From the NCBI GenBank assembly GCA_011947345.1, contig JAAVTG010000262.1, positions 1 to 38,634 of the forward strand: 38,634 bases of DNA, given 5' to 3'. The notes below the pieces were generated by a model. It worked only from the letters and a program-made list of their open reading frames with translations, ran no database searches and was not told where the DNA came from. This stretch comes from Phytophthora quininea (Eukaryota; Oomycota; Peronosporomycetes; Peronosporales; Peronosporaceae). Within the stretch, counting starts at the first letter, position 1, and every line of letters begins with the position of its first letter. Shown here in pieces: positions 1 through 11,309 of this stretch. The translations under genes were made by a program, and so were the position numbers.

Positions 1-1894
1 AGTAAATGACGGTAGTGTCCGTTGGGGATCTTTACCAATTCATCGTGCGACCCGAGCTCCACAATTTGTCCGCCACTGTGCACAGCGATACGGTCTGCTC
101 CTCGAATCGTAGATAGTCGATGCGCTACGATAATGGTTGTACGGTTGGATCCCTCCACAGTCGATCCAAAGATGCCTGGACGATACGCTCACTTTCCGTG
201 TCCAAGGCACTCGTTGCTTCATCTAGTAGCAGAATCGGCGGGTTCTTGATGATAGCACGCGCGATTGCAATACGTTGCTTCTGACCTCCTGAAGCTGCGC
301 ACCACGCTCACCGACTTCAGTCTCGAAACCCTTGGGAATTCCGATATGAAGTCGAACGCATTCGCCATTTTGGCGGCCTCAATTACCTCGCTATCAGAAG
401 CGTTAGGTCGACCATGGCGGATGTTTTCCATGATGGAAGTCGCGAAAAGCACCGGTTCCTGACCGACTAGACCAATCTGTCCACGCAGCCACTTCACATT
501 CAAGCTGCGAACGTCGACCCCGTCAATCTTCACCGCCCCTCCAGAGTGTCGTAAAACCGCTCAAGCAATGAGATCACAGTGCTCTTGCCACTCCCACTTG
601 GCCCCACCAACGCCACAGTCTCACCTGCTTTGATTTGCAACGAGTAACCTCGACAAACTTCGACGTCAGGACGGGATGGATACGCGAACCGCACATTTTC
701 GATGTCAATGCTGCCAGCGACTTGCTGGAGTTTCTTACCTTCGTTGTCGTTTGTCGGCTCGATCAGCGACGGTCGCTTGATCACTTCGAAGACGTCGAAA
801 GCAGCAGCACAAGCTGAGTAGACCGCCTGCAGACTTGGTCCCGCCTGACCGAGCGCCATGGAGCCTTGCATCACTGCGAAGAATACCGTGAGGACTCGTC
901 CGCCGTTGTAACAACCCGAGTTGGTACAAGTGTTGCCGTCCAGGTTGTCGTTTGCAACGAAGACAGCGCCGACAAAGTACCCTATCGCGTACATGAAGAA
1001 AATCATCGAATACATCAGTCCACTCCCCAGCCAACAGCGAAAGCCTTCTTGACGCCAGCTACACGAGCGCCATCGAGTGCCCGACTGTACTTCTCCACAA
1101 AATGCTCCACCGAGTTGAACATGTGAACGGTACGGATGTTGCTGAGAGATTCCTGCGCTACAGCGCCAGCCTCGGCGTACGCCTGGATACCGTTCTTGGT
1201 AGCAGCCATGATGACCTTCTTGGCGAGCAAACCGCTTGCAACCACAAATGGCACGACAGCGATCAAGATCAGTGTGAGCTCCCAGCCTTTGATCAGCGCA
1301 ATCACGATGCCAGCCACCACAGTGGACGTGAAATGCAGCAGGTCGCTCATCTTGGCGCCCATTCCGTCCTGAATGGCGATGGTAGCGTCCGCTACGCGCG
1401 AAGATTGCTGCATGGGGTCATGGACATCAAACCAACCGATCTCTTTGGTGATGATTGCGTGCACGTAGAGACTTCGGATGCGCTTCGACTGGCGAGATGC
1501 CGTGATTGACCAACAGTAAACCTGCAGGAAGCCCCGAAGAAGCCGACGACGCCGACGATAGTGAACTGAAGCGCGATTGTGTTGACCTTGCTGCTGATAT
1601 CGTCGGTCGAAGCCGAGCCGAAGGAGTTGATGACGTTGCCGAAGAGCACGACCATCATCGGGCGCAGTAAGCCGGCGACCAGCGCCCTAGCGTGCCCAGC
1701 GCCATCAGCACCTTGTCGGTCGAGTCTGCGAAGCTGAAGAGCTCCACCATGCTCACTTGCTGCTTGGTCGTCGGAGCCTTGGTAGGAGCAGAGTCGCCTT
1801 GCACCTTGAGCGCTTGAGCATCGGCCGAGCGTGGCGTCTGCACCGCGACGTACGGCTGGGGGTCTGGATCGCCGGGTTCCGACGGAGATGCCAT
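1..1894 (-). CDS. ABCB-type (P-glycoprotein/MDR-like) ABC transporter, 5' part, cut by window edge
   Basis: This would be an ATP-driven membrane exporter. The start codon is at 1894 and the protein runs off the left edge after the first nucleotide-binding domain. The order is a soluble N-terminus of about 55 residues, the first transmembrane domain with hydrophobic helices and the MDR-type stretch around [11 protein letters not shown] (about 1470), Walker [10 protein letters not shown] (about 590), Q-loop [10 protein letters not shown], the signature region [13 protein letters not shown] (about 270), Walker [12 protein letters not shown] and the H-loop AHRLST. The reading frame changes about seven times (near 1680, 1525, 1017, 535, 325, 285 and 170), each fitting one missing base, often in a short homopolymer. 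No residues of conserved motifs are lost. I therefore read it as an intact gene in imperfect sequence, though a young pseudogene is possible. Whether it is a half or full transporter cannot be told. It is divergent from the WLM gene, 217 bp away. Confidence 0.88.
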
Positions 1895-2111
1895 GGTGTT
1901 TGACTGTGGAGGAGCTTCTTGGCTTGAGTGGCTCTTGGGAAATAGAGGAATGAGGGAGTGGGGCCAGCCACCAAGAGCTCTCTAGCGGTGCCATCCGTGG
2001 GTAATCTGAGGGCGTGGGTAATCGGCGCGGGCGGCGCAACCAGATCGCCCCGGCTCACACACGTACGCGTCAACATGGCTACATCGACGCCGCACCAACA
2101 TTCTTCAGCGT

Positions 2112-3287
2112 ATGATTGTAATAATGCCGCCCACTTTCGCCATCCCGGAGGTGAAGGCGCTGGTGCGGCAGCCGCAGCGCGAGCGTGCGCAGCAGCTCCT
2201 GGAGCGACTGGCGACTGCTGTGCTGCCCATCCTGACGCAAAGACGCTTCCGTGTGCGGCGGCTGCTCGAGTTCTTCCCTAAGAATGACTCCTTGCTGGGG
2301 ATGAACGTGAACCGCGGCGCCAAAATCTACATTCGATGTAAGAAAGGGAAAAGGTTGTGGCAGTGATTTTTTTTCACTGATGAAATGTTGACTTGAAGTG
2401 CGTCCACAGTCGAATACCAACGTCTTCTTACCTTACGAAGCCCTACTGGAGACTCTGCTGCATGAACTCACACACATGGTGCACGGACCACACAACCAAG
2501 CCTTCTACAAGGCAAGTAAATAGAAAACTTTAGATAAAATACTTGGAAAAATGATGATAACTGGTAGTGCTGGTGATCAGTATTTGGACGCGCTGAAGAG
2601 CGAGATGGAGACGTTGATAGTGCGAGGCTTGACGGGTGAGGAAGGTGTCAAGTTTGGTAGCGCTGGGGAAGGACAGAGACTAGGTGGACAAGGTGCAGGC
2701 GTCCCAATCCGCTTTGCTGCAGTGCTCGCAGCTCAGCGAAGGGAACAGGTAAGCAACATCAAAGTTGCAATTGGGTAAAATACTCACGAATTTGTTATTG
2801 GGCTTAGTACCATCGATTGCTTGGAGGCGAATCGAGTCGGCGACTTGGATCTTCATCAACGACACGGCCGACAGATGAGGTGCTTGATCCTCAGACACTT
2901 TGGCGTAAAGTGCTGGAGGCAGCTGAACGTCGACGGAGAGACAATGAGAATTGCAGAAATGTAGAGCGTGAAGGTTCCTCTCATGAGATCCTCGGACTTG
3001 AAGGCAGTGATGAGGACGAAAACGCAACCATTGCGCCAGTAGAAGCCAACCAACGGCATGTATCGAGATCTGCCATCATTCTTGATGACACCGATGAACT
3101 CGATGCACTTCAACAGACCGCGTCGGGAAATGATAACCCAACAATTATCGATCTACTTGACGATGGAGAGGAAGAGAACGCGGATCGCCTGACATCTACA
3201 GCTTCTAATGGAGCTCCAGCCGGCTTAAATGAGCGAGGTCGCAAGCGTCCACGACATAATGTATCGGAGATCATCGATCTCACATAA
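2112..3287 (+). CDS. WLM-domain DNA-protein-crosslink metalloprotease, Wss1-like, with C-terminal SUMO-interacting motifs
   Basis: The Wss1/SPRTN-type family cleaves proteins covalently trapped on DNA. Exons are 2112-2337, 2399-2511, 2581-2748 and 2808-3287, joining in frame to 328 residues. A second in-frame ATG at 2124 is an alternative start. Exon 2 ends in the zinc site HELTHMVHGPHNQAF, matching the WLM HExxHxxxGxxNxxF pattern. The C-terminal third is acidic and disordered and holds three hydrophobic-acidic stretches of SUMO-interacting type: AIILDDTDE, PTIIDLLDDGEEE and, at the extreme C-terminus, SEIIDLT. A basic stretch (GRKRPRH) may act in nuclear import. Yeast Wss1 also carries C-terminal SUMO-binding motifs, so the combination supports a SUMO-guided nuclear protease. 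Intron 2 has a GC donor (AAG|GCAAGT). The 3' end converges on VPS11 with 85 bp between stops. Confidence 0.9.
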
Positions 3288-3372
3288 GCGTCAAGCCATT
3301 TTTGCCAACGAAGATTATTCACACGGATTCAAATACTACCAAAGCAAAGCTTCAAACCTGCGAGTCTAGCAG

Positions 3373-6300
3373 CTAAAACTCGGCGCTGAAGCGTGTTTCG
3401 AATGATCCTTCGTCTAGCATCACTTCGTTGCTCTTGAAGATGCCCTTGCCAAAGTACTCGGCGATCGTGTGGAAACCATCAGCTGCGGTCTCAAGTTGGT
3501 TGTAAAACTGCTCGTGGTTGCCAGCCTTTTGCTCAAGCTGCGTCTTCAGGCCAAGAATATGACGGTGGTCTAGAGAGCACGTGATGCACTCGCGATCCGT
3601 CTCCGAAATGCAGTTGAGGTGGAAGCTGTGCTGGCACATGAAGTGCACAGCGGGGAGATCCAGGTCGTGGTTGCACAGATCGCACTTTGTAGCCTGGAAG
3701 ACCACTGCACGACTGCTCAGCTGGGCAATTTCCTCCTTCATCTGCTTCGTGTCGCTCTTAAAAGCTTTGATTTTCTCTTCATCTTCGTCGATCTTCTTCT
3801 CATCGCTAGCCAGTTGGTTAACCACATACTGTTTAATCACAGATACTGGCAGTTCACGAGACTGACTGAGCACCTGGACCACCTGCAGTGGCGGGATGGC
3901 TGGGTTTGTATCAATCAAAGCTAGGAGCTGCTTCAACTCCTTCCACTCTTCGCCACTAGAAGCGCCCTTCGGCAGTGGACCACGTTCCGCAAAGTATTTG
4001 AGTGCTAACGACCACAGATTCGGGTCCTTATCGCCATGTTTGCGAACCTCTTCTAGAATACTTTGGTCGTCGTTCTCCTCGATGTGAAACTGCACCAGCA
4101 TGTGGTACATGTGCAGTTTGTTGTACAGATAGCGCTTACCCTTCTTCATGCCGTGCATCTGTAGATGAATTAAAGCGTGATCTTCGTCGTATTTCACACG
4201 CGGATTGTCAAGGATACGAAGTACAGCCTCTTCTTTCTCCTCGACCGAGCGAGTGCCAGTCTCTCCATCTTCGTCATCATCACTTAGCACCATTTCCAGC
4301 AGTGTGTTACCAATAGAAGTGTTGCTTACAGTCTCCACCTCCACAATGTATTGGAGGAATTCCTTGAGCTGCGCGCGATGAGAGACGAATAGATGCAAGA
4401 AGTCGCCTGGATCCGACTTCAATGACGGATTGCCTGGCACAAACTTACCCGTACACAGCCGCTTTAGGAGCTCAGTCGTTGGACCCGGTAAATGGGTCAC
4501 CAATGTTCGCCCATACTTCCTCAAATTAGAGTCGGCCTCTGAAAAACTGAGGTGCTCAATGTACTCCAGCGCGTCAGCCACTCTCTCCTTCTCGTTTTCA
4601 GACAAAGTAGCAGAGTCCTCAGAGTCTACGTAGCTGATGTGGTCAAGCTGGATCTTCAAGTACCAGCTGTGCTCTTCGTGCTTCTTCGCCAGCGTCAGTG
4701 CGTGCTGTGGGTAGTTCTCCCACAGCACGCTAATAGCCGTCTCAACATCGAAGTTGAGGTTGGAGGCTGCTGCGCCCCTCTGGGAGTAACAGCACCTGAA
4801 TCACTGTCACTCTTAGACCCGTTAGTCTTCTTAGCATCAATTACCTCGTCCAACTGGATGAACTTGTCAAGCTTCTTGACGTCCTTTAGCTTGGTGTAGC
4901 AATTTAGCAACAGAGTCGTGTGCTCAGCATTTGCAAACGCCTTCTCGTGAAGAGCTTCCAAGTAAGCAGTAAGGTTGTGGATGCGTTGAGCGTCCAAGAA
5001 GCGGCGGATCACATACGAAGGCTCGACATGACCAATAGTGCGAACGTATTGCCGCAGCGAGCCATCATAGTCCCCTTTCTGATAAAGGTGGTCTCCATAC
5101 ATGCGGAAAATATCGATGATACTGTTGACGTCGTAGTTGGAGCTGAACGCCAGAGAAATGGCGATCGAGTACAAGTTCTTACGGAACAAGATCTCCAACT
5201 TGGACGTCGTATCCTTTTCACTTAAGCGGTAAACGTGTCCCATCGAAGACACCACAAAGATGGCACCAAATTCGCATACAACATGGCGAATCTCCTCCAT
5301 TTCGTCCAAGCCAAACCGTGCACCAGGTGCACGCGCGTTAGATGGAATCGGTGGCTTGCGCATACCAGGTTTGGCATTGGTGTTCGTAAGCGTCCAGTTA
5401 AATGCGATAAACTTGTTTTGCAGGTCGTAAACATTCACTTGGTGTCGGCCACGGGGATCCACATGCGCCACCAGCAAATAATGCTTGAAGAAACTCAGGT
5501 ATTTCTTCTCACCTTCGAAACCAAAGCAAACAGAACGGTCTTCAGTTGTGTAAAAGTACACTGCATCGGTTTGTCCCACCGCAATCTCGCCTTCCTCGTT
5601 CACGCAGGAGCAATTCATATCCACACCACGCTCGTCAAGCACCGTAGTGCGTGGCGGCAATGCAGCAGCTCCTCCAGCACTCTTGACCAACGCCGGGTCG
5701 TCATGAGAGCAGTGGTAACAAGTAAGTCCGCGTCGCGTGGACGCATACAAAAACACATGCGACACCGAAGCGGTGACCGGTTTGCTAGTAAACGAAAGTC
5801 CCGTGACAGGGAACTGTCCTGCAGGTTGCAACAAATGGGGCAGTCGATCTGAGCGTCGCTTTAGGTCGCTACGGAACAGGATTACAGCGCCGTTCTTCAG
5901 ACCCACCGCGAACTGACTCAGATCATCGTTTACAGCGAACGCAGTGACCGCCTCCTCTGGATATTTCTTAGCAAAGACAGGGATCTGCTGGAGCAGCTTC
6001 GGTTTGCCCTCTCTGTCCTGTTGGTCCGTACGCCAGAAACGCACCACTGCAGTGCTCTTCCCGGACGGCTTGGAGGCATACATCTGCAACATTTCTTGTC
6101 AGTCTAATAATTACTATCAACAAGATAAATATCTTTACTCACATCTTCAGCATTGGGAGCTCTTCCTGCTTCGGCAATTGCTTTGGACTGTGCTCGCAGC
6201 TCCTCATCCCGCGGATCAATACCGTCCCCAATTGTCACCAGCACATTACTGCGTTGCATCTGCAATAGTAAAAATTAGAATATCTGCTTTAAAAATATTA

Positions 6301-6602
6301 AAAGTAGCTGGGAGATCCGCACCATGACGACGTGCGATACAAAGTGCTCGTGTGCTTGGAACTTGCGCGCCTCTAGCGAGCGGTTGGCCAGGTGCACGAA
6401 CCCGTCAGCATCACCCACGCAGATGAGGCCTCGGTTAGCACTCATAGAGGTGATGTCCACGCCCTAGTTTTGGCCCACAGAACGAGCTTTAGAGAGGGGA
6501 GTTACAGCGGAAGATAGAGGAGAAACACGCCTTCATCCACGGGCCATTGGCATCCTTGAGCACCTCCTTGTCGAAGAAGGCGAAGCGTCTCCACTGCGCC
6601 AT
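3373..6602 (-). CDS. VPS11: VPS11, core subunit of the HOPS/CORVET vacuolar-endosomal tethering complexes
   Basis: VPS11 is a class C Vps protein that scaffolds HOPS and CORVET for endosome and vacuole fusion. Four exons are inferred: 6602-6531 (starting MAQWRRFAFFDKE, as in other VPS11 proteins), 6463-6323, 6259-6143 and 6083-3373, about 1013 residues in all, the usual family length. An N-terminal beta-propeller-like half is followed by the clathrin-repeat-type alpha-solenoid, with the highly conserved stretches EPSYVIRRFLDAQRIHNLTA and LLLNCYTKLKD, and a C-terminal RING-H2 (CDLCNHDLDLPAVHFMC, then HSFHLNC and CITC). The frame changes once, near 4775, by one apparently missing base in a GGGGC run; the surrounding protein is otherwise well conserved, so I favour a sequence error. 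Intron 1 fits the frame only as a GC-AG intron (AAG|GCGTGT). Confidence 0.94.
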
Positions 6603-6689
6603 GTCTTCTACGTTGCTGCTTCTTCACGTTCTCCCTCTTTGTAAAAAGTTAGCAATGATACGTCGTACTTTAACGAGAGAGCGAGTTTG

Positions 6690-6715
6690 ATTGGCAGGAA
6701 CTACTTTTGACCAAT
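6690..6715. promoter_or_regulatory. paired CCAAT boxes upstream of VPS11
   Basis: ATTGG at 6690-6694 and CCAAT at 6711-6715 lie about 90-115 bp upstream of the VPS11 start codon. Similar boxes lie at the same distance from several other genes here. Functional role is inferred from position only. Confidence 0.45.
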
Positions 6716-6740
6716 GAAACAGTTTTGTCGAACAATATCC

Positions 6741-7771
6741 TTATGGAGGACTTCTTCTTGCATCTACTCCACTAGATAGTATGTTTTCCATGAGATCTTC
6801 GTCGACATCGTCGAGACGAAGTTGGTCGGAGAGACACGACCTCTGGGAGCACAGAGAAGGTATTTGTCGCTCTTTGCCTTGACCTGCTTGCATTGCCCTA
6901 GCGCCATGGTCCAGCTGGTTGGAAACCCCTGCATTGCTCATACGGATTGGTGCTGTCCTCGAATCTTCTGGGGTCATCGGCTCGACGTCGTCCGGTGCCA
7001 TAACTCGGCTACTATTTTGCCTTCTCTCTTCTCCGTGGCCATCAGAGAACTCTGTGATGGCACGAGAACTTCGACCGCTCGACAAGAAACCTCGTGCGGT
7101 CAACCCTGCCGTCTGCAACACGGAAAAACGTTAGCTTGTCCACAAGAAAAAAGGTATTCTAGATCGCTTGAACTGACGTGGGGACGTTGAGGAGACGGAG
7201 AGTCTGGAGTCGGTTCTTCTCGTATGGAGTTCTTCCCTGACGGCGTTTGGGGCGCTTTCCGCCAATTATCCAGGTTGAAAAACCGCGTCTGGGCGGTTGG
7301 TGGCGGCGCCTTCTTGGCCTCTTCGTCTAGAGCGTACGCGTCCTTGATCTGTTCAAAATACTGCTGTCTCGCCTGCGGGCTCTGCTGCAATAGCGGTTTG
7401 ACATTCTTCAGCTCATTTAGTTGTGTCTGCGCTCGTACGAGCCTTGGTGAAGACTGTTTGCCTTTATCTTTCTTACTGCGTCGCCGCTTCTTCTTGGCCT
7501 TGCCGTCTGCATCAGACTGCTTGTCTCCGCTATCCAGACTCCCAATCGAAGCAATGTTGCTCCTGGACTCTGTATTGTGATTGTCTGCTGACTCGTCGTG
7601 TTTTCCGATGCCTTTCACAGCTTGGACTCTGCCTCCTTGAGCTGCTACAACATTCTTTTGCTTCTTGGCGGCGTCTCGCGGGGCTTCAGAGGACGCGTCT
7701 TGAAACACCTCGACGGCTGTAGCTTCCGGCTGAACGTGGATGGGCGACGGCTTGGAGCTCTTGGCCCCCAT
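6741..7771 (-). CDS. Unknown protein, putatively N-myristoylated, low complexity
   Basis: I do not recognise this protein. Two exons, 7771-7178 and 7112-6741, join in phase across a 65 bp GT-AG intron to give 321 residues. I start at the ATG beginning MGAKSSKPSP because glycine at position 2 with serine at 6 and a following lysine fit an N-myristoylation signal, implying membrane attachment. A strongly basic stretch (KKKRRRSKKDKGK, about residues 105-117) could aid membrane binding or act as a nuclear signal. The middle holds a short conserved-looking segment (QARQQYFEQIKDAYALDE), and the rest is rich in Ser, Pro, Gln and charged residues and probably disordered. It shares a 217 bp divergent promoter region with the translocator gene. 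Confidence 0.72.
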
Positions 7772-7868
7772 GGCGCCGGAGCGCAAGTTGGCCGACCAAG
7801 TCTGCTAAAGTAGCTATTCTCGGATGAATATTACAGCAACTTCAAAACAATAATCGTCCGGCGATCTG

Positions 7869-7873
7869 ATTGG
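7869..7873. promoter_or_regulatory. CCAAT box in a bidirectional promoter
   Basis: The motif TCTGATTGG lies midway between two divergent start codons, about 98 bp from 7771 (-) and 116 bp from 7989 (+). The same extended motif recurs at 12657 and 16625. Confidence 0.45.
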
Positions 7874-7988
7874 GCGAAAATCGCAACGGAAAATCCCTAG
7901 TTCAGTAGTTCGGTCGCCCTGTCGGCGGCAAGCCTTGCACTCCATCTGGCTGACGTACCGTTAGACGGCATTTGGACAGCGTGGAGCC

Positions 7989-9285
7989 ATGGGCGAGTTC
8001 CACGACAAGAAGAAGGGCATCTCGCTGCGCGGCACGGACGCCAAGATCGCGCTCTGCATCGCCGGTGCGTACCGGTGGTTAGTTGTCGATCAGTTTTGTC
8101 GCTGATTTCTTCTTCCAGGATGGTACGTCATCAGCCTCGTGACGCTCTGGACCAACCGCTACGTGGTGGCCAAGCTGCGCGTGGACTCGAACCTCCTATC
8201 GCTGGCTCAACTCGGCATGTCGGTGGTGGGCGGCATCGGCTTTGAGCTCTATCTGGTGGGCTGGACTGTGTGCAAGCGCAGCTTGACCAAGGTGCTGAAC
8301 GACGGACTTAAGGACATGGTGGTGCTAGCTGGCGTACGCATCCTCACGGTGCTACTGGGGCTGACAGCACTCAAGTACATTGCAGTGTCCTTCACACGTA
8401 CGTTGCCAACGAGTTCCTGTTGCGTTGGGGGAGGAATCTGTTGTGACGTTGTGCGATGAATTGCTGCAGAAACGATTAAGTCGTCGGCGCCGTTCTTCAC
8501 GGTCCTGTTGACCTACTTTCTGCTTGGACAGCGAACAGGATGGAGAGTCAACTTGTCGCTGATCCCGATCGTGCTGGGCCTCATCTTCTGCAGCTTGTCG
8601 GACAGCTCGTTCCACGTCATTGGCTTCGTTGCTGCGCTCATGTCGAACTGCGTCGACTGCATCCAGAACGTGTTGACCAAGAGACTGCTGAATCGGTCGT
8701 ACACGTACGTAAAAATTGACCCTACAGCGATGCAAAGATAACACTGACCGCTGTTGTTGATGCGTCTCGTCCAGGACGTCGCAGTTGCAGCTCTACACTA
8801 GTGTCCTTGCGGTGATCATGCAGCTCATGTTTATCGCCTACAACTGGATGGCGACACCGCCCGATCCAGTACTTGAGGCCAACAAGACGGACCGGTCGGC
8901 AACGTACGTGTTCGTGCTGCTTATGCTGGACGGTCTGGCCTTCTACATCCAGAGCATGCTCGCGTACACGCTCATGAGTCTGGTGTCGCCGGTGACTCAC
9001 AGCGTGGCCAACTGTGTGAAGCGAGCACTGATTATCGTGCTGTCCATCTGGAGATACGGCGAAGTGGTGACGCCGCTGAATTGGTGCGGCATGGTGCTCG
9101 TGGTCGCCGGCGTGTATGTTTTCAACGCTGCGTCTCGAGTAGAGCGAGCTGAAGCCTCCAAGGGTCCAATTATTGCGCCAGCCTCCACTTTCGTGGAGAC
9201 CAGCACCATCAATGCGCTGTCGGAGATCCGCATCGAGAAGGGAGATGAACTCCAAACAGCAAGCAAAGCTCCATATTGTAGATAA
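7989..9285 (+). CDS. Triose-phosphate/nucleotide-sugar translocator family (SLC35E/TPT-like) membrane transporter
   Basis: This is a multi-pass drug/metabolite-superfamily antiporter for sugar phosphates or nucleotide sugars, probably in Golgi, ER or a plastid-derived compartment; the substrate cannot be read from the sequence. Exons 7989-8064, 8119-8397, 8470-8704 and 8775-9285 join in frame to 366 residues with clean GT-AG introns. The N-terminus is short and hydrophilic. Family landmarks are WTNRYVVAKL in the first helix region, the TIKSSAPFFTVLLTY stretch after intron 2, and the C-terminal VSPVTHSVANCVKRALIIVL signature with the lysine-arginine pair used for phosphate binding in TPT proteins. 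About ten hydrophobic segments are visible. The C-terminal 50 residues are hydrophilic and follow the last helix (GMVLVVAGVYVFN). Confidence 0.87.
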
Positions 9286-9320
9286 CGAATTCCTATAAAA
9301 CTTGTGAGTGGTTCGTTTTG

Positions 9321-9325
9321 ATTGG
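9321..9325. promoter_or_regulatory. CCAAT box upstream of the E2 gene
   Basis: The sequence TTTGATTGGCTG lies about 105 bp upstream of the E2 start codon at 9428, matching the spacing seen at other genes in the window. Confidence 0.45.
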
Positions 9326-9427
9326 CTGCTTGAACCTTAGAGTTACCTTTTCCGTTATTCTCGAATGCAGGGTTTGCGATAGGCACACAATCGGAAAAGG
9401 TCCCGAGGCGGTGAGATCGGGTCGAAC

Positions 9428-10122
9428 ATGGCGACGGACTACGCGAAGGAGCTTCTGCGGAGGCAATTTCTAGGTGCGTCTGGGTCTCCCCTCCTCTGTC
9501 TCGACGCGTACTCGCTTACGGATAGTTGTGGCGGCTGTAGAGATGAGCCGGAACCCTCCCGAGGGCGTGTCCGTGGGGCTGGGCGACGACGAGAACATCT
9601 TCAACTGGGAGATCATGCTGGTGGGGCCGCCCGACACGCTGTACGAGGGCGGCTTCTTCAAGGCGGTGCTGGACTTCCTCGGACTTCCCCAACATGCCGC
9701 CCAAGATGACGTTCAAGTCGGAGATGTGGCACCCCAACGGTATGTCCTAAAGAATATTTAATTCCGCAGGAGTATAGACTGATGACTGGCGTTGCTGCAG
9801 TGTACGCGAACGGCGTGGTGTGCATCTCGATCCTGCACCCGCCTGGAGAGGACCAGCTGAACCAGCAGGAGACGGCGGACGAGCGGTGGCGCCCCATCCT
9901 GGGCGTCGAGTCCATCTTAGTGTCGGTCATCTCCATGCTCTCGGACCCGAACGACGACTCGCCGGCCAATATCGATGCCGCGGTAGGTTTTGCAATGAAG
10001 CGGGTGGGTTTGGTCTTGGCACTGACGGACTTTTGACGCTGCAGGTGGAATGGAGAAACGACAAGGAAGGCTTCAAGAAGCACTGCCGTCGTATCGTACG
10101 GAAGTCGCAGGAGGACTTTTAG
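9428..10122 (+). CDS. Ubiquitin-conjugating enzyme E2, UBE2G/Ubc7 type
   Basis: UBE2G/Ubc7 E2 enzymes carry ubiquitin for ER-associated degradation ligases. Exons are 9428-9473, 9541-9739, 9801-9982 and 10045-10122, about 167 residues, the family length. The N-terminal helix (YAKELLRRQFLEM) runs into RNPPEGVSVGL. The core has FNWEIMLVGPPDTLYEGG, the WHPN motif, and the catalytic cysteine in NGVVCISILHPPGED. The acidic insertion after the cysteine (GEDQLNQQETADERW) is diagnostic for the Ubc7/UBE2G/Cdc34 branch, and SPANIDAA with the ending RRIVRKSQEDF fits UBE2G1 best. One frame change near 9680 (one extra or two missing bases in a cytosine-rich spot) lies between perfectly matching halves and is probably an error. 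Confidence 0.9.
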
Positions 10123-10188
10123 TTGCTCCAAGCCTTCTGCAAATGCGCAGAAAGGGGCAAGACTGTAGTCGTTGGACCCCTTTCACGC

Positions 10189-10194
10189 AATAAA
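10189..10194 (+). terminator. Polyadenylation signal of the E2 gene
   Basis: An AATAAA hexamer sits about 70 bp after the E2 stop codon. The rest of the 330 bp between 10123 and the next start at 10455 shows no gene or repeat that I can identify. Confidence 0.5.
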
Positions 10195-10454
10195 GCCGAG
10201 CGCTCGTCTCGGACGTACAGATCGCGACTAGGATGAATCACGCAAAGAGGAAATACAAAGTCATAGCTCAACACTGATCAAGCAAAGTGATCTTGCTCAC
10301 CATCTGCTCCGATTCCTTGTGACTTCCTGGTCGCCCTGTATGAGTAAGCTGAGTGGCTGCGGTGCACAGACAAGCGCAGCGGCAGATCGCCAAACAGCGA
10401 TCCAGTTACTCCAAGCAGAAGTCGATTCGCCGCCCAGCCCGCAAGTCTCCGAAG

Positions 10455-11309
10455 ATGGTCTTCGCTCTGCGCCGCTCCATTGCGCTCACCGCCAACCGCT
10501 CGCTGGCTACGCTGCACCGCCAGCAGAAGGCTATGAAGCACACGCACACGCTGGTGCTCATCCGCCACGGCGAGAGCGAGTGGAACAAGAAGAACCTGTT
10601 CACGGGCTGGTACGACGTGCAGCTCTCGGAAAAGGGCAACAAGGAGGCAGCAGCCGCCGGCCAGCTGCTGAAGAAGGAAGGCTACACCTTCGACGTCGCC
10701 TACACGTCCTACTTGAAGCGCGCCATCCGCACGCTGTGGCACGTGCTGGAGCAGACCGACCAGATGTGGGTCCCCGTGTTCAAGACGTGGCGACTCAACG
10801 AGCGCCACTACGGCGCACTCACCGGCCTCGACAAGCAGGCTACGGTGGAGAAGCACGGCGCCGAGAAGGTGCTGCAGTGGCGTCGCAGCTACAACATCCC
10901 GCCGCCGGACCTCGACACCTCTAGCGAGTACTACCCAGGCAACGACGTCAAGTACAAGGACGTCCCTAAGAAGGACTTGCCTTTGGCCGAGTCCCTGGAG
11001 CTCACCGCGGCTCGGGTGCTGCCTGAGTGGGAGAAGACCATTGTGCCCAGCATCACCGCGGGCAAGAACGTCGTGATCGCTGCGCACGGCAACAGTCTGC
11101 GCGCGCTGGTCAAGCACCTCGACAACATCTCGGAGGATGAGATCACGGGCCTCAACATCCCCACGGGCGCCCCGCTGGTCTACCACTTGGACGAGAACCT
11201 CAAGCCCATCCCGCACAAGGATGCCATTGCGCCGCTCAGCGCCTTCTACCTGGGAGACCAGGAAGAGATCCGCGCCCGTATTCTCGGCGTCAAGAACCAG
11301 ACCAAGTAA
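10455..11309 (+). CDS. 2,3-bisphosphoglycerate-dependent phosphoglycerate mutase, probably mitochondrial
   Basis: The enzyme interconverts 3- and 2-phosphoglycerate. I start at the ATG at 10455 because upstream in-frame sequence has no ATG; the result is a single-exon protein of 284 residues. Residues 1-27 ([20 protein letters not shown] and onward) are rich in Arg, Ser and Ala with no acidic residue and look like a mitochondrial presequence; bacterial-type mutases begin directly at the next segment, [14 protein letters not shown], which holds the phosphohistidine. Further active-site landmarks are [26 protein letters not shown] and [14 protein letters not shown] with the second catalytic histidine. 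Lower glycolysis located in mitochondria is established for stramenopiles, so the targeting call fits the lineage. Codon use is strongly GC-biased at third positions, suggesting high expression. The 346 bp after the stop holds nothing recognised. Confidence 0.94.
   Translation: MVFALRRSIALTANRSLATLHRQQKAMKHTHTLVLIRHGESEWNKKNLFTGWYDVQLSEKGNKEAAAAGQLLKKEGYTFDVAYTSYLKRAIRTLWHVLEQTDQMWVPVFKTWRLNERHYGALTGLDKQATVEKHGAEKVLQWRRSYNIPPPDLDTSSEYYPGNDVKYKDVPKKDLPLAESLELTAARVLPEWEKTIVPSITAGKNVVIAAHGNSLRALVKHLDNISEDEITGLNIPTGAPLVYHLDENLKPIPHKDAIAPLSAFYLGDQEEIRARILGVKNQTK

Noticed and set aside
10278..11216. Long minus-strand open frame opposite phosphoglycerate mutase (312 codons)
   Set aside because: A shadow of a GC-rich, strongly codon-biased gene; composition is Val/Leu/Arg-rich with no domain, while the plus strand is a clear mutase.
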